NCBI GenBank assembly: GCA_020628645.1
Contig: JAHDES010000020.1
Location: 33,005 to 97,004, forward strand
DNA from: Saprospiraceae bacterium
Lineage (GTDB): Bacteria > Bacteroidota > Bacteroidia > Chitinophagales > Saprospiraceae
DNA length: 64,000 nt
Direction: 5' to 3'
The notes beneath the pieces were generated by a model. That model had not been told where the DNA came from, did not search any database, and saw only the letters and a program-made list of their open reading frames with translations. This document shows positions 35,292-43,396 of this stretch, piece after piece. Both the position numbers and the translations under genes were made by a program. Positions within the stretch are counted from its first letter, which is position 1, and each line of letters starts with the position of its first letter.

Positions 35292-35327
35292 TTTTCCCTA
35301 GAAAAGATTTTCAAAAAATAGTTAGAT

Positions 35328-35365
35328 AAACCTGCTACCCTGTTTGTAGTAGGTTTATTTTTTTA
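35328..35365 (+). terminator. Rho-independent terminator after the nitroreductase
   Basis: AAACCTGCTAC (35328-35338) pairs with GTAGTAGGTTT (35346-35356) with one G-U, followed by ATTTTTTTATA. Confidence 0.85.
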
Positions 35366-35431
35366 TAGTACATCTTACTTTCTAAAAAGTTAAACTATCT
35401 TATTTTTTCTATCAGATAAGTATTTGAACTT

Positions 35432-35463
35432 TGTACAATTTCTAATTGTACAGTGTCCTAATT
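35432..35463 (+). promoter_or_regulatory. Palindromic operator candidate upstream of pirin
   Basis: TGTACAATT-TCT-AATTGTACA (35432-35452) is a perfect 21 bp inverted repeat, a good size for a dimeric regulator. It runs into ACAGTGTCCTAATT (35450-35463), the exact 14-mer found at the hchA promoter. It lies 100 bp before the preferred pirin start. Confidence 0.6.
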
Positions 35464-35564
35464 AGAGAATAAATAATTGCTAAATAGCAAGCCAAAACTT
35501 TTTTACCCTTATTGCTGTTTTCCAACGACAGATTTATTTTTTGAAATTTTTAAAGAAAATAAAC

Positions 35565-36431
35565 ATGAACAATAAATCCATCAAACAAATCATACCTTCC
35601 CAAAAGATAAACATGGGTGGGCATCTTTTAGAACAACCTTTGCCCAATCGCCTTATGGATCAATTGGATCCTTTTTTATTAATACATCATGCTGAATGGG
35701 AATTAAAAGGCAACCAACGACAACAAGAAGTTGGTATTGGGGGACATCCACATCGCGGCTTTTCTCCTGTCACCTTTATTTTTCAAGGCGATATCCGACA
35801 TCAAGACAGTTTTGGAAATGATGCTGTTGTAAAGGCGGGCGGCACACAATGGATGCATGCTGGAAAAGGCATTACGCATAGTGAACGACCAAGTGCAACA
35901 TTAGCTCAAGAAGGAGGAACGCAAGAGATTATCCAATTCTGGGTCAATACTCCTTCCAAATATAAAATGGAAGTCCCCTATTATTTGCCACTATCTGAAG
36001 AAGAAACACCATTCATAGAAGATAAAGATTATAAGGTGCAAATTGTGGCAGGGGAGTATAAGGGCATCAAAGGCCCCGCCAAAACATTTTCGCCCATGCT
36101 GTTAATGCGTGGGACAATCAATACAAAAGGTACGGCTCAGTTCGAAATTCCTAAAAATTTCAATACACTAATGTATTTGTTAGATGGGGAGGTAGTTGTT
36201 AATGGGCAAGTTGCAAAGCACAAAGATTTTATTTGGTTTGATAATGATGGTGAAGGTGTGCAGATTGAGGCACATGAAAATACGCGTTTTATTATTTTAT
36301 CTGGTGAACCTATAGGTGAGGAAGTCACTTCTTATGGTCCCTTTGTGATGAATACCCAAACTGAAATTATGCACGCCTTACGAGATGCTCAAATGGGAAA
36401 AATGGGGGTACTGATTGAGAATTTTGAATAG
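35565..36431 (+). CDS. Pirin family protein (bicupin)
   Basis: The preferred start is the ATG at 35565 (MNNKSIKQIIPSQKINMGG), giving 288 residues; the frame extends to 35541. The metal-binding cupin shows GGHPHRGFSPVTFIFQGDI and GKGITHSERPS, which supply His ligands, and the C-terminal cupin RFIILSGEPIGEEVTSYGPF is also standard. Pirins bind Fe and act as quercetin dioxygenases or redox sensors. A palindromic operator candidate lies upstream, and it shares a sequence with hchA. Confidence 0.93.
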   Translation: MNNKSIKQIIPSQKINMGGHLLEQPLPNRLMDQLDPFLLIHHAEWELKGNQRQQEVGIGGHPHRGFSPVTFIFQGDIRHQDSFGNDAVVKAGGTQWMHAGKGITHSERPSATLAQEGGTQEIIQFWVNTPSKYKMEVPYYLPLSEEETPFIEDKDYKVQIVAGEYKGIKGPAKTFSPMLLMRGTINTKGTAQFEIPKNFNTLMYLLDGEVVVNGQVAKHKDFIWFDNDGEGVQIEAHENTRFIILSGEPIGEEVTSYGPFVMNTQTEIMHALRDAQMGKMGVLIENFE

Positions 36432-36450
36432 CGTTTTTTAAAAATTAAAA

Positions 36451-37314
36451 ATGAAGTTGAATCCAAAAATCTTCTTTTATTTATCTCTCTTAGGTATTTT
36501 AGCTTGTAATCAAAATCCAGATTACGAGCTTTCCCACAAAGTGCCACCGATTGACTCTCAAAGAGAAGCAAAAATTTTATCTACTTTTTTTGGCTTGGAT
36601 AATGCCTTGCCAAGGACTGCCATTGCACTTTCCCCCAAAGCGCCAGGGAATGACGGAATGCCTGTAGTGTTTTCACATGAGTTAAATCCAGAAACTTTAC
36701 AAGCATCGGATTTTAGTATTAAAACCGCCAAAGGAAATCTTTTTCAAGCAGATGTTGTTACGTTGCGTCCTGCCGATGAAGCCTTTGAATTACGAACCAT
36801 TTTATTGATTGGGAATTATGGCAATCATCCAGATAATGAACCTATAGAAGTTGAGATAGTGGGTGATCTTTTAGCTCGATCGGGTCAAAATTATAAAGGA
36901 CAAAAAGTAAACGTAACACCTTTAGAAAAAGGACCATTTTTGAGTTATGCTGAATATTTTAAAATAGATGAAGCTTATCCTTATGTGTCGGAAGGTAGCG
37001 GATGTGATTGTCCAAAGGAGAAAACCAATAGGGTCGTTCGAACCGTTTGGGCAGGAGGCGTCCGAGCATTAAATGGTGAAGAATTAGGTGATAAAGAATT
37101 GACTAATTTCAATGTATTTATGCAAAATGGAACCGATACCTTAATGGTGCATCCCTTCCAAATTGCTGATATTGATGACAATGATAATAATATTGATCTC
37201 TGTATCAAAGAAGAAGGCACGCCCGTTTCGGTAAGTGTAAAAGCCAATACCGCCATTGATCCAAGAGATGATACCAATGATTTTACCCAAATCAACATTT
37301 TAAGTAGATGGTAA
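36451..37314 (+). CDS. Uncharacterised lipoprotein
   Basis: The 287-residue protein has a lipoprotein signal with lipobox GILAC (FFYLSLLGILACNQN). The rest is rich in beta-type sequence with short acidic loops, such as IDDNDNNIDLCIKEEG near the end; it also has LSPKAPGNDGMPVVFSHELN and GSGCDCPKEK. I do not recognise the family. It lies 19 bp downstream of pirin on the same strand, so they are probably co-transcribed. Confidence 0.75.
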   Translation: MKLNPKIFFYLSLLGILACNQNPDYELSHKVPPIDSQREAKILSTFFGLDNALPRTAIALSPKAPGNDGMPVVFSHELNPETLQASDFSIKTAKGNLFQADVVTLRPADEAFELRTILLIGNYGNHPDNEPIEVEIVGDLLARSGQNYKGQKVNVTPLEKGPFLSYAEYFKIDEAYPYVSEGSGCDCPKEKTNRVVRTVWAGGVRALNGEELGDKELTNFNVFMQNGTDTLMVHPFQIADIDDNDNNIDLCIKEEGTPVSVSVKANTAIDPRDDTNDFTQINILSRW

Positions 37315-37359
37315 ATGAATTTTTAATTAGAAAATAAATAAGCTAATTAAAAAGGATTG

Positions 37360-37367
37360 TAGCTTTG
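37360..37367 (+). promoter_or_regulatory. Candidate -7 box of the DUF6495-like gene
   Basis: TAGCTTTG is an exact TAnnTTTG match 18 bp before the ATG at 37386. A -33 element is not clear. Confidence 0.4.
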
Positions 37368-37385
37368 TGGCAAAATTGACATTTA

Positions 37386-37862
37386 ATGAAGTACAGACGA
37401 TTAACGAACGAAGAATTAGCAGAAATAGAAACAGGTTTCATCAAATTTTTAGCAGCTAATAGTGTCACCGCAGATGATTGGGTGAAGATCAAAGCGGAAG
37501 ATGTTGAAAAGGCAGAGGGTTTAATCGAAATGTTTAGTGATATTGTTTTTGATAGTACCTTAAAAAAAGTAAAGTATCTAGAATTTAAGACACCAAACGA
37601 CATTAAAAACTTCCATTGTCAAGCGGAAAAGATTGAAATGGTCGGTTTTTATATTGAAGGCGATGCGCCTATTGATTTACGCACCAATATGCCTCCTCAA
37701 AAAATGATGGAGGTCATCCAACAAACAGGTGCAAAAGTCAAAATCTATAGTGCCGAAAAAACCTATAAAGGCGAGCGAGAACAAGAACTCTTTCGTATGA
37801 TGGAAAATGGTTGTTTGATCTCCGATGGTACTTTATTTAATACCCTGAAAGGATTGATGTGA
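37386..37862 (+). CDS. DUF6495-like small soluble protein
   Basis: The 158-residue protein with start MKYRRLTNEELAEIETGF and the segment DDWVKIKAEDVEKAEGLIEM, then VFDSTLKKVKYLEFKTPND, matches what I recall of DUF6495, a conserved single-copy protein of Bacteroidota of unknown function. There is no signal or membrane segment. The hairpin behind it at 37882 could stop transcription from both sides. Confidence 0.8.
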   Translation: MKYRRLTNEELAEIETGFIKFLAANSVTADDWVKIKAEDVEKAEGLIEMFSDIVFDSTLKKVKYLEFKTPNDIKNFHCQAEKIEMVGFYIEGDAPIDLRTNMPPQKMMEVIQQTGAKVKIYSAEKTYKGEREQELFRMMENGCLISDGTLFNTLKGLM

Positions 37863-37881
37863 TTTGATCAATAAAAAATGA

Positions 37882-37903
37882 GGAATATCGCTTGCGATAT
37901 TCC
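37882..37903 (-). terminator. Terminator hairpin between the convergent DUF6495-like and SPFH genes
   Basis: GGAATATCG (37882-37890) and CGATATTCC (37895-37903) form a nine bp stem. On the minus strand it is followed by TCATTTTTTATT, so it mainly serves the SPFH gene. Confidence 0.75.
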
Positions 37904-37982
37904 CCACATTAACATAGGTCCAGTATGAGAAAATTAATTTGGTAATTAGGGGTGATGAAATTAGGTTAGACTGAGGTTTAAG

Positions 37983-38828
37983 TTAGTTGTTTTTGTAACT
38001 ACTTTTTATCTTTTTGCTGGCGTTACTCGCATTTACTCCTGTATCCATCATCATAGGTAAATCTCCATCAGATACAATGATCTTCGTGTTGGGGGATTGA
38101 GAAAGCTCCATGAATGCCTCAATGGATTTAAATTGTAAAATCTCTGGACTCAGACCTTCTGAGATGATCTTTTGTGCATCTCTGATACCACGTGCTTCAA
38201 TACGTTTTTGTTCTGCTTCGCGTTCTGCTTGCTGTAATACGAACTCCATTCGTTGTGCTTCTTGCTCTGCTTGTAACTTTGCTTCTATGGAACGGGCAAG
38301 ACTTTGAGGCATTTTAATACTTTTTAGTAATACGGCTTCTACGTCAATCCCTTTTCCATCAAGTAAAGTCATCATTTGATCTTTGATCGCATTTTCGATA
38401 ATCGCTCGTTCGCCCGTATGCATATCTTTGGCATAGAATCTTGAAGTGACATCAGCTACTGCAGAGCGAAATACGGGAAGAAGAATGTTTCTTTCGTATT
38501 CTATTCCTATTGTACGTAAGATATCTGGCGCTTTTTTACCATTAATGTTATAAAGTATCGAAACTTCCGAAAGGATATTCAGCCCTTCTTTTGATGGAAT
38601 ATTCAATCCAACTTCTAAATTCTCAGTTTGTGTAGAAATTTTAATAATTCTCGAAGAAAGGGGATTGAACAGTTTGAGTCCTTCTGTATGTGGTTGATCG
38701 GCATATTTTCCAAATTTTCGAACCACACCGACTTCGCCTTCCCGAATAATGGCACAATTAGAAAAGATAAATACGATACAAGTTAAGAGTAGAAAGTTAC
38801 TTAAATGACTTAATTTTAGTTGCTTCAT
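37983..38828 (-). CDS. Prohibitin/SPFH-family protein
   Basis: The 281-residue protein has an N-terminal hydrophobic anchor that resembles a lipoprotein signal (CIVFIFSNCAIIREGEVG), then the SPFH domain (GEVGVVRKFGKYADQP, LFNPLSSRIIKISTQTENLE, YERNILLPVFRSAVADVTS) and a charged coiled coil (EAKLQAEQEAQRMEFVLQQ). Prohibitin-like proteins form membrane-associated ring scaffolds. The cysteine at the end of the hydrophobic run follows Asn, so a lipid anchor is possible but not certain. Confidence 0.9.
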   Translation of the reverse strand: MKQLKLSHLSNFLLLTCIVFIFSNCAIIREGEVGVVRKFGKYADQPHTEGLKLFNPLSSRIIKISTQTENLEVGLNIPSKEGLNILSEVSILYNINGKKAPDILRTIGIEYERNILLPVFRSAVADVTSRFYAKDMHTGERAIIENAIKDQMMTLLDGKGIDVEAVLLKSIKMPQSLARSIEAKLQAEQEAQRMEFVLQQAEREAEQKRIEARGIRDAQKIISEGLSPEILQFKSIEAFMELSQSPNTKIIVSDGDLPMMMDTGVNASNASKKIKSSYKNN

Positions 38829-38998
38829 TGGTTAAAAATTAATGAGTGACTTAATTTGTTTTTTTGATTTATAAAATTTATTGCATCAATTCATTCCTTA
38901 TATACTTCCTTGTTTCTTCGCATATTTTCCACTAATAACCATTTATTTTGGGTCTGGTTTGCAAAAAAGACGACTTTTTAAAATAAAAACTATTTTTA

Positions 38999-39052
38999 TT
39001 GATAGTAATACTATTTTTTTAAGTTGTAAAGCAAACTTTTTTGATAGTAATA
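38999..39052 (+). promoter_or_regulatory. Paired TTGATAGTAATA sites upstream of the sigma factor
   Basis: The 12-mer TTGATAGTAATA occurs exactly at 38999-39010 and 39041-39052, 42 bp apart, which is four helical turns. The first copy extends to the palindrome ATAGTAATACTAT (39002-39014). A cooperative binding site for the TetR or sigma regulon is inferred. Confidence 0.5.
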
Positions 39053-39108
39053 TGTTCTAATGGCATATTCTTTGAAAATTATACATCACACCTTAAAACT
39101 ATTTGATT

Positions 39109-39612
39109 ATGCAATCTTCTATTTTTGTTCAAGAGTTTACTGGTATGACCGATCATTTAAAAGCATTTGCCTTTAAACTCACGAGAGACCATACCCTTGC
39201 AGATGATTTAGTTCAAGACACTGCACTTAAAGCATTCAAAAGTAGAATGAAATTTAAAGAGGGAACGAATATGAAAGCTTGGTTACTAACCATTATGCGC
39301 AATTCGTTTATCAATGATTATCGAAAACGACAGCGTAAGCCCAAGCTCCAAGATCATACGGACGAGCAAATATTATTGAATAACAGCAATCAATCTATTG
39401 GCAATCTAGGAGAAGAAAAACTACTCGTCTCTCCTATTATTCAGCTCATCAAAAAGTTATCAGATGATATTAGAATACCTTTTCTAATGGCATATAAAGG
39501 CTACAGTTACAATGAAATAGCTGAAGAATTACAACTACCACTTGGTACCGTAAAAAGTAGAATTTTTATGGCGCGTAAAGAACTAAAACAGCAATTGAAA
39601 GAAATATATTGA
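39109..39612 (+). CDS. ECF-type RNA polymerase sigma factor
   Basis: The 167-residue protein starts at the ATG at 39109 (MQSSIFVQEF); a TTG six bases upstream is unneeded. It contains sigma region 2 (HTLADDLVQDTALKAF, MKAWLLTIMRNSFINDYRK) and region 4 (DIRIPFLMAYKGYSYNEIAE, LPLGTVKSRIFMARKELKQ). No anti-sigma gene is next to it. Instead a TetR gene follows, at the head of the export cluster. Two direct repeats lie upstream. Confidence 0.94.
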   Translation: MQSSIFVQEFTGMTDHLKAFAFKLTRDHTLADDLVQDTALKAFKSRMKFKEGTNMKAWLLTIMRNSFINDYRKRQRKPKLQDHTDEQILLNNSNQSIGNLGEEKLLVSPIIQLIKKLSDDIRIPFLMAYKGYSYNEIAEELQLPLGTVKSRIFMARKELKQQLKEIY

Positions 39613-39647
39613 TTGATACCTTTTTTCTCCAACTCAAACCAGTGCGT

Positions 39648-40391
39648 ATGTATCCATTATTAGTCAATATTAAAATCAACGATAAAATTTATGTTCGAGA
39701 TCCTAGAAAAACAAATCTTGGACGAAAAATAATTGAGCATAGTGTGCTTTTAATAGATGAATTAGGTTTAGAACAATTCACCTTTAAGAAATTAGGTGCA
39801 TCAATTGGCTCGACGGAAGGCTCTATTTATCGCTATTTTGAAAACAAGCACAAGCTATTTGTCTACTTGCTAAATTGGTATTGGGAGTGGATGATTGTAC
39901 GGATTGATTTGAATACACTGAATATTACAGATCCCAATCAAAAATTAAAAATCATCATCGACGTTATTGCAGATACAGCTATTCGAAATACGGAAATTGA
40001 ATTTGTAAACGAAGAAATACTTCATCGGATTGTAGTGACGGAAGGAGCAAAAGGCTATCATCACAAACTAGTAGATGAAGATAATGAAGAGCAGTTTTTT
40101 CATTCTTACAAACGCTTATGCGAACGTATTGTCAATGTCATTATAGAAATTCAACCCCAGTTTCGATATGCAAAATCCATGGCATCTATGCTGGTAGAAA
40201 GTGCAAATAATAACATTTATTTTGCACAGCATCTGCCACGATTATCCGATTTAAGCAAAGGAGAATATCTACAGGATCATCTAAAACAAATGCTTTATTT
40301 CTTTGCGCTCCAATTACTCCGTAATCCTAGTACAAATGTATTGTCTACTATGAGTAAAGAAGAATGGAAAACCTACGATAGTTTTTACTAA
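39648..40391 (+). CDS. TetR/AcrR family transcriptional regulator
   Basis: The preferred start is the ATG at 39648 (MYPLLVNIKINDKIYVRD), giving 247 residues; a TTG at 39609 overlapping the sigma factor stop is possible but adds unlikely sequence. The N-terminal helix-turn-helix is LGLEQFTFKKLGASIGSTEGSIYRYFENKHKLF. The C-terminal part is a helical ligand domain. It likely represses the transport genes that follow; the inducer is unknown. It is same-strand and nearly overlapping with the sigma gene. Confidence 0.9.
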   Translation: MYPLLVNIKINDKIYVRDPRKTNLGRKIIEHSVLLIDELGLEQFTFKKLGASIGSTEGSIYRYFENKHKLFVYLLNWYWEWMIVRIDLNTLNITDPNQKLKIIIDVIADTAIRNTEIEFVNEEILHRIVVTEGAKGYHHKLVDEDNEEQFFHSYKRLCERIVNVIIEIQPQFRYAKSMASMLVESANNNIYFAQHLPRLSDLSKGEYLQDHLKQMLYFFALQLLRNPSTNVLSTMSKEEWKTYDSFY

Positions 40392-40417
40392 TATTAACCT
40401 AATTTAAATTTACCATC

Positions 40418-40717
40418 ATGCATATCATCATTCGAAATCAAACCACCTTACCCAACAAATATATTCGATTCCTCAAATGGAAAAGCTACCAGTTGAAAAG
40501 GAAATTCAAGCATTTGCATTATGTAGAGATTTTTCTACAAGAAGAAGGTACACAACCAAAAGAATACCATGTTAGTCTTCGCTTGGGGATTCCTGGGAAT
40601 GATATTATTTTAAAAAATAAGTCTTCTTTTCTAGGGGAATTATTTCAACATTTTCACAAAGCAGCACATCGTCAATTGGCTAAAACTAAGCCACAGCCTG
40701 CTCGATCAACACGATAA
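40418..40717 (+). CDS. HPF/RaiA-like ribosome-associated protein
   Basis: The 99-residue basic protein (MHIIIRNQTTLPNKYIRFLK, YVEIFLQEEG, YHVSLRLGIPGNDIIL) has the beta-alpha-beta pattern of the S30AE/HPF domain, which sits in the decoding site of hibernating ribosomes. The sequence diverges from housekeeping HPF, so the assignment is by pattern. The C-terminus is lysine/arginine-rich and short. It lies 26 bp after the TetR gene and 7 bp before the channel gene. Confidence 0.7.
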   Translation: MHIIIRNQTTLPNKYIRFLKWKSYQLKRKFKHLHYVEIFLQEEGTQPKEYHVSLRLGIPGNDIILKNKSSFLGELFQHFHKAAHRQLAKTKPQPARSTR

Positions 40718-40724
40718 GTCAAAC

Positions 40725-41036
40725 ATGCAATTTATAACAACCCTCATCGAATTTTGGCAAGATAAGGAGTATCGATCTCTATTATATACAACTCTTTTTA
40801 TCGTTGGGGGTGGAGCTGTGTTCTACCGCGTAGTAGAGGGATGGTCATGGGTAGATGCCTTTTATTTTTGTGTGGTCACTTTAACCACCACGGGCTTTGG
40901 AGATTTAAGTCCACAAACAGATCTGGGGAAGATTTTTACCATTTTCTATTTGATCGTAGGAATAGGCATTATTCTCAGTTTTATTGATACAGTTTATCAT
41001 CATTACCGAGATATGAAATCGAATAAATCTAATTAG
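40725..41036 (+). CDS. Two-TM potassium channel subunit
   Basis: The 103-residue protein has two membrane helices flanking a pore loop with the filter TLTTTGFGDLSPQTDLGK (TTGFGD against TVGYGD). This is an Ion_trans_2-type subunit that would assemble as a tetramer in the inner membrane. It has no RCK or cyclic-nucleotide domain. It lies 2 bp before the thioesterase gene, clearly in the same operon. Confidence 0.9.
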   Translation: MQFITTLIEFWQDKEYRSLLYTTLFIVGGGAVFYRVVEGWSWVDAFYFCVVTLTTTGFGDLSPQTDLGKIFTIFYLIVGIGIILSFIDTVYHHYRDMKSNKSN

Positions 41037-41038
41037 AT

Positions 41039-41422
41039 ATGAAATTTTATTCTAGAAAACTTATCAAACCAGGCGATCTCAATGCGTGTAATACACTTTT
41101 TGGCGGTCAATTACTCAAGTGGATCGACGAAGAAGCCGGAATTTATGCCATGTCAAAACTAGATAGCCGTCAAGTTGTTACAAAGTACATGTCTGAAATA
41201 GACTTTGCGAGTTCAGCAAAACAAGGAGATATTATTGAAATAGGTTTAGAGACCTTAGCACTAGGGAGTACCTCAATTACGTTTCGATGTATGGTACGCA
41301 ATCTAGTGAGTAAACGCCCTATTATTACAATTGAAAAAATTGTGTTTGTCAATGTAGATCAAAACATGCGCCCTATACCGCATCATAAAACACTAAATAA
41401 TAGTTTAATTCATCACCTTTAA
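41039..41422 (+). CDS. Hotdog-fold acyl-CoA thioesterase (YciA-like)
   Basis: The 127-residue single hotdog domain shows LIKPGDLNACNTLFGGQLLKWIDEEAG, in which Asn and Asp/Glu are at the catalytic positions, and the beta hairpin SEIDFASSAKQGDIIEI. It hydrolyses acyl-CoA thioesters in the cytoplasm. The 2 bp and 11 bp distances to its neighbours show co-transcription; its link to export is unclear, perhaps lipid-precursor turnover. Confidence 0.9.
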   Translation: MKFYSRKLIKPGDLNACNTLFGGQLLKWIDEEAGIYAMSKLDSRQVVTKYMSEIDFASSAKQGDIIEIGLETLALGSTSITFRCMVRNLVSKRPIITIEKIVFVNVDQNMRPIPHHKTLNNSLIHHL

Positions 41423-41433
41423 ATCTAAAATCA

Positions 41434-41628
41434 ATGAAACGTACATCTTTTATTCCAGTATTTTGTTTATTGCTAGGCTTTTACTTTGAGTACTTACATT
41501 TTACTGCCCCAAATCCTGCTTTAGAAATCAAATTTGGATTAATGGGACTTGTACTTATCATTGTTGGAGCGATTGGAAGCTGGCTCTATATCATTTTACC
41601 CCTGATTAACGCTCAAAAAGAAGAATAA
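41434..41628 (+). CDS. Small two-helix membrane protein
   Basis: The 64-residue protein has two hydrophobic helices (SFIPVFCLLLGFYFEYLHF and GLMGLVLIIVGAIGSWLYIIL) joined by a short loop, and a charged tail (NAQKEE). Its stop overlaps the ABC gene's start by one base (TAATG), so it is probably translated together with it. No family is recognised; it may be an accessory subunit of the exporter. Confidence 0.75.
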   Translation: MKRTSFIPVFCLLLGFYFEYLHFTAPNPALEIKFGLMGLVLIIVGAIGSWLYIILPLINAQKEE

Positions 41629-43358
41629 TGAAAGCCACACAGCGATTTTTTAAATTATTAGAATTAGATCGTAAGGAGATCACTTACATATACTTGTATG
41701 CTATTTTCGCAGGGCTCATCACCCTGTCTTTGCCTTTGGGAATACAAGCCATTATTAATTTGATGGTGGGTGGACAGGTTTCTTCCTCACTATTTCTATT
41801 GATTGGAATCATTACAATTGGGGTTGCTTTGAATGGTGTCTTGACCATTATGCAGTTAACAGTGACGGAGACTTTACAACGGCGTATTTTTACGCGCTCT
41901 TCTTTTGAGTTTGCGTGGCGTATTCCTCGATTGCAATTGGATAATTTACAAAATCTATATCCACCAGAACTCATCAATCGCTTTTTTGATACGATTACTT
42001 TACAAAAAGGAATTCCTAAAATTTTGATTGATTCTTCTTCTGCGGGTTTACAGATTTTATTTGGTTTGATACTCTTGTCACTATACCATCCTTTCTTCGT
42101 TTTTTTTGGGGTGACCTTACTTTTTATTATGGTGGTTATTTTTGTGTTTACAGGACGACGAGGGTTAAAATCTAGTTTGAAAGAAAGTAAATACAAATAC
42201 CAAGTGGCACATTGGTTAGAAGAGTTAGGGCGAGCGATGAATGTCTTCAAAGCATCGGGTGGTTGCCAATTACCGATCAATAATACCAATGCTTTAGTAA
42301 GTAATTATATGGGAGCGCGTAAAGAACATTTTCGAGTATTAGTGATTCAGTATGGTAGTGTGGTCTTGTTTAAAACAGTCATTACAGCTGCTTTACTTTT
42401 TCTAGGAAGTATTTTGGTGATTCGCAATCAAATCAGTGTAGGACAGTTTGTAGCGGCAGAGATTATTGTGTTGTTGATTATGAACTCGGCAGAAAAACTC
42501 ATCTTAGGAATGGAGAATATCTATGATGTATTGACGGCGCTTGAAAAAATAGGCTTCTTAACGGATTTACCCTTAGAAAAAGATTCGGGGATCACCTTTG
42601 AAGAACTTAAATCAGATGAAGGGCTCGAAATTGCGATGGATCATCTTTCCTTTCAATATGCCGATGCTGATTCACCAATTATCAATGATATTTCGGTACA
42701 TATTAAAGCTGGAGAACGCATCTGTATTGCAGGTTATAATGGCTCTGGAAAATCGACTTTCACCAAACTACTGAAAGGTTTATACAATACTTATACAGGT
42801 ATGGTTACCTTCAATGGTGTTCCGCTTAAAAATATCAATATTGAAAGTTTACGACAACATATTGGTTCTTTGAGTACAGAAGATGAAATTTTCAATGGTT
42901 CTGTTTTAGAAAATATCCACCTTGGCAATACCGTCCCTTTTAAAACAATTATCAACATAGCCAAAGAAATTGATTTACACGATTATATTAATTCACTTCC
43001 CGATGGGTATGCTACCGAATTAATGGCAGATGGATTCAACGTTCCGCGATCTGTTCGTTCCAAGGTGATTTTAGCACGCATCCTTTTGACCCAACCTGAT
43101 TTATTGGTATTAGAAAATTTTCTGCCTCGAATTGAACGGCTGGAAAAGCAAAATATCATCAATTTTTTACTTGACCCAGAAAAGAAATGGTCGCTTGTGG
43201 CAATTTCTAATAGTGCAGATTTTGCGAAGAAGTGTGATCGAGTACTCATTTTCAAAAAAGGACAAATTGTAGCAAATGGTCATTTTGATGCTATAAAAGA
43301 TAATCCTTATGTACAGGAAGTATTCAAGTCAGCAGAAGAGAAAGTGACTATTTTTTAA
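41628..43358 (+). CDS. Type I secretion-like ABC exporter subunit with degenerate ATPase motifs
   Basis: The 576-residue protein has six membrane helices (about residues 17-305) and a C-terminal nucleotide-binding domain. Walker A is intact (GYNGSGKST, 369-377). The other ATPase features are not: the signature LSGGQ is VPRSV (472-476), Walker B ends in LVLEN (Glu496, Asn497) instead of Asp-Glu, the Q-loop Gln is replaced (GSLSTEDEIF), and the H-loop His is replaced (VAISNSADF). It may bind but probably not hydrolyse ATP. The HlyD and TolC genes follow directly, so it still looks like the inner-membrane part of a tripartite exporter. Confidence 0.9.
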   Translation: MKATQRFFKLLELDRKEITYIYLYAIFAGLITLSLPLGIQAIINLMVGGQVSSSLFLLIGIITIGVALNGVLTIMQLTVTETLQRRIFTRSSFEFAWRIPRLQLDNLQNLYPPELINRFFDTITLQKGIPKILIDSSSAGLQILFGLILLSLYHPFFVFFGVTLLFIMVVIFVFTGRRGLKSSLKESKYKYQVAHWLEELGRAMNVFKASGGCQLPINNTNALVSNYMGARKEHFRVLVIQYGSVVLFKTVITAALLFLGSILVIRNQISVGQFVAAEIIVLLIMNSAEKLILGMENIYDVLTALEKIGFLTDLPLEKDSGITFEELKSDEGLEIAMDHLSFQYADADSPIINDISVHIKAGERICIAGYNGSGKSTFTKLLKGLYNTYTGMVTFNGVPLKNINIESLRQHIGSLSTEDEIFNGSVLENIHLGNTVPFKTIINIAKEIDLHDYINSLPDGYATELMADGFNVPRSVRSKVILARILLTQPDLLVLENFLPRIERLEKQNIINFLLDPEKKWSLVAISNSADFAKKCDRVLIFKKGQIVANGHFDAIKDNPYVQEVFKSAEEKVTIF

Positions 43359-43396
43359 AAGAGTAATTTTCAGATAAATCGATCTAATTTTTAAGC

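Noticed and set aside
39609..39647. TTG start of the TetR gene overlapping the sigma factor stop
   Set aside because: The 13 added residues do not resemble TetR N-termini, while ATG 39648 begins right at the expected family start.
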